Shown: positions 4,185-5,196 of the stretch, one piece after another
Layout of the letters: each line of letters starts with the position of its first letter
How positions within the stretch are numbered: position 1 is the first letter of the stretch
Source of the DNA: CAYLHS01 sp964383535
GTDB taxonomy: Bacteria; Actinomycetota; Acidimicrobiia; Spongiisociales; UBA4744
DNA: 5,196 bases
Assembly (NCBI GenBank): GCA_964383535.1
Contig: CAYLHS010000115.1
Coordinates: 1-5,196 of the forward strand
Reading direction: 5' to 3'
Translations under genes and position numbers: made by a program
Notes under the pieces: model-generated
Seen by the model: the letters and a program-made list of their open reading frames with translations, nothing else
The model's database searches: none
Told to the model about the DNA's origin: nothing

Positions 4185-5196
4185 ATGCTGTTCACGAGAC
4201 GGTTCGTGCTCGCCTGGATCGCCAATCTGGCCCAAGAGATGGCGTGGTCGCTGTTCGTCCAGTTCCCAGGATTCCTGCTTGGTCTCGGCGCCGGTGAAGT
4301 CGAAATCGGGCTTCTCGTCGGCCTCACAGCTTTCTCCTCCGTGGTCGTTCGCCCGTGGGTCGGCCGGGCAATGGACGTATACGGGAGGCCTCCTGTGATC
4401 GTCGCAGGCAACCTCCTCAACGTCGGCGTGCTTGCTCTCTACCTCACCGTCGCGACCCTCGGCCCGTGGATCTATGTTGTGCAAATCCTTCACGGTGTCG
4501 CCGCCGCGCTGCTGTTCACGTCCCTCTTCACCTACGGTGCAGATCAGGTCCCCGCGGCGAGGCGGACGGAGGGGCTGGCCCTCTTCGGAGTCTCCGGGCT
4601 CCTGCCGATCGCGCTTGGCGGATTGCTCGGCGACTTCATCCTCGCGCGTGGCACCTTCGACGCGTTGTTCATCACCGCCCTGGGCTTCGGCGCCCTCGCC
4701 CTCGTGCTCTCGATCCCTCTCAAAGATGAACGCGAGAGCACTGGAGAACCTCCGCACCGGTTCATGCAATCGCTCACCTCGAGAGACCTGCTGCCCCTGT
4801 GGTGGCTCGGCCTGGTGTTCGCCATCGCCCTCACCGCGTACTTCACGTTCATCAAGACGTTCGTGGTCGAAACCGGCATCGGTTCTGTCGGAGCGTTCTT
4901 CGCCGCCTATTCGGGCATCGCGATCGCGCTCCGTCTGTTCGGGGCCTCACTCCCCGACCGTGTCGGCACGACGAGAGTGCTGTACCCGGCTCTTGGCTCG
5001 ATGACCGTCGGCCTCCTCACACTCTCGCTCGCACACAGTCCGACCGCTGTCATCATCGCCGGCTTCCTCTGCGGTGCCGGACACGCGTACATCTTCCCGA
5101 TCATGCTCTCGATGGTCGTCACCACCGCCCCCACCGAGGACCGGGGCTCGGCCGTGGCGATCTTCACCGGTCTCCTCGACCTCGGGACGCTGATTG
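4185..5196 (+). CDS. MFS family transporter, probable efflux permease (3' end outside window)
   Basis: The frame stays open from ATG 4185 to the window end, giving 337 residues without a stop. It is a polytopic inner-membrane protein. Hydrophobic segments lie near residues 7-34, 40-58, 70-90, 94-118, 131-153 and 158-178. A hydrophilic central loop (180-202, LKDERESTGEPPHRF) follows, then segments near 204-228, 235-256, 266-284, 287-314 and 322-337. This is the two-times-six major facilitator layout, with the last helix or so missing. The loop between helices 2 and 3 carries motif A as GRAMDVYGRPP (60-70), and its second-half counterpart is RLFGASLPDRVGTTRVL (250-266). FGVSGLLPIALGGLLGD (134-150) resembles the helix-5 motif C of antiporters, which favours proton-coupled export of a small molecule. 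The substrate is unknown. The start has no ribosome binding site and appears leaderless. The gene is divergent from the NIPSNAP operon. Confidence 0.9.
   Translation, partial: MLFTRRFVLAWIANLAQEMAWSLFVQFPGFLLGLGAGEVEIGLLVGLTAFSSVVVRPWVGRAMDVYGRPPVIVAGNLLNVGVLALYLTVATLGPWIYVVQILHGVAAALLFTSLFTYGADQVPAARRTEGLALFGVSGLLPIALGGLLGDFILARGTFDALFITALGFGALALVLSIPLKDERESTGEPPHRFMQSLTSRDLLPLWWLGLVFAIALTAYFTFIKTFVVETGIGSVGAFFAAYSGIAIALRLFGASLPDRVGTTRVLYPALGSMTVGLLTLSLAHSPTAVIIAGFLCGAGHAYIFPIMLSMVVTTAPTEDRGSAVAIFTGLLDLGTLI

Noticed and set aside
3650..4297. Plus-strand ORF of 215 codons across folD and the NIPSNAP gene
   Set aside because: It is antisense to two clear genes, runs through the divergent promoter region, and is rich in Arg and Pro.
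4098..4769. Minus-strand ORF of 223 codons, highly charged
   Set aside because: It is antisense to the MFS transporter. The Glu/Arg/Asp-rich composition is what the complement of hydrophobic membrane codons gives.
4432..5004. Plus-strand ORF of 190 codons inside the MFS gene
   Set aside because: It is a Ser/Arg/Cys-rich shifted frame of the transporter with no ribosome site.
1..5196. Search for CRISPR arrays, tRNA genes, transposases, toxin-antitoxin or defence genes
   Set aside because: No regularly spaced repeats, cloverleaf sequence, transposase motif, terminal repeats or known defence domain was seen. The content is mainly housekeeping and transport.

Overview
This is a GC-rich bacterial window with strong G/C preference at third codon positions, GTG starts with GGAGG-type ribosome binding sites, TAnnnT -10 boxes, one probable leaderless gene and U-poor hairpin terminators. 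Together these suggest a high-GC actinobacterium, perhaps an uncultured Acidimicrobiia-like lineage. That placement is an inference from style and was not tested against any database.

Layout. Positions 1-831 (+) hold the 3' part of a zinc metallopeptidase gene (HEMGH motif) whose start lies outside the window. Positions 881-1040 hold what looks like a 53-residue helical protein gene broken by two frameshifts, followed by a perfect 15-bp hairpin (1058-1091). Positions 1150-1578 (+) encode a small TPR-like protein. A second strong hairpin (1647-1678) separates it from a convergent minus-strand operon. That operon reads right to left: a NIPSNAP-family protein (4087-3773), FolD (3776-2931) and NADP-type isocitrate dehydrogenase (2908-1706). 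The first two genes overlap by 4 bases and the last two are 22 bases apart. A 97-base divergent promoter region (4088-4184) separates the operon from a plus-strand MFS transporter gene (4185 to the window end), which is cut off by the window edge.

How the genes fit together. FolD and Icd are both dehydrogenases that usually use NADP+, one in one-carbon folate metabolism and one in the TCA cycle. Their joint transcription, coupled to a NIPSNAP protein, makes a small housekeeping unit that could supply NADPH, 2-oxoglutarate and formyl-THF. The metallopeptidase, the TPR-like gene and the MFS exporter have no evident functional link to it.

I found no CRISPR array, tRNA, rRNA, transposase or phage signature, and no clear new defence or mobile system. 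The most interesting signals are the doubly frameshifted small gene with both breaks in the same TGCCA context, the gluzincin-like metallopeptidase, two unusual residues in FolD signature motifs, and the leaderless MFS promoter.
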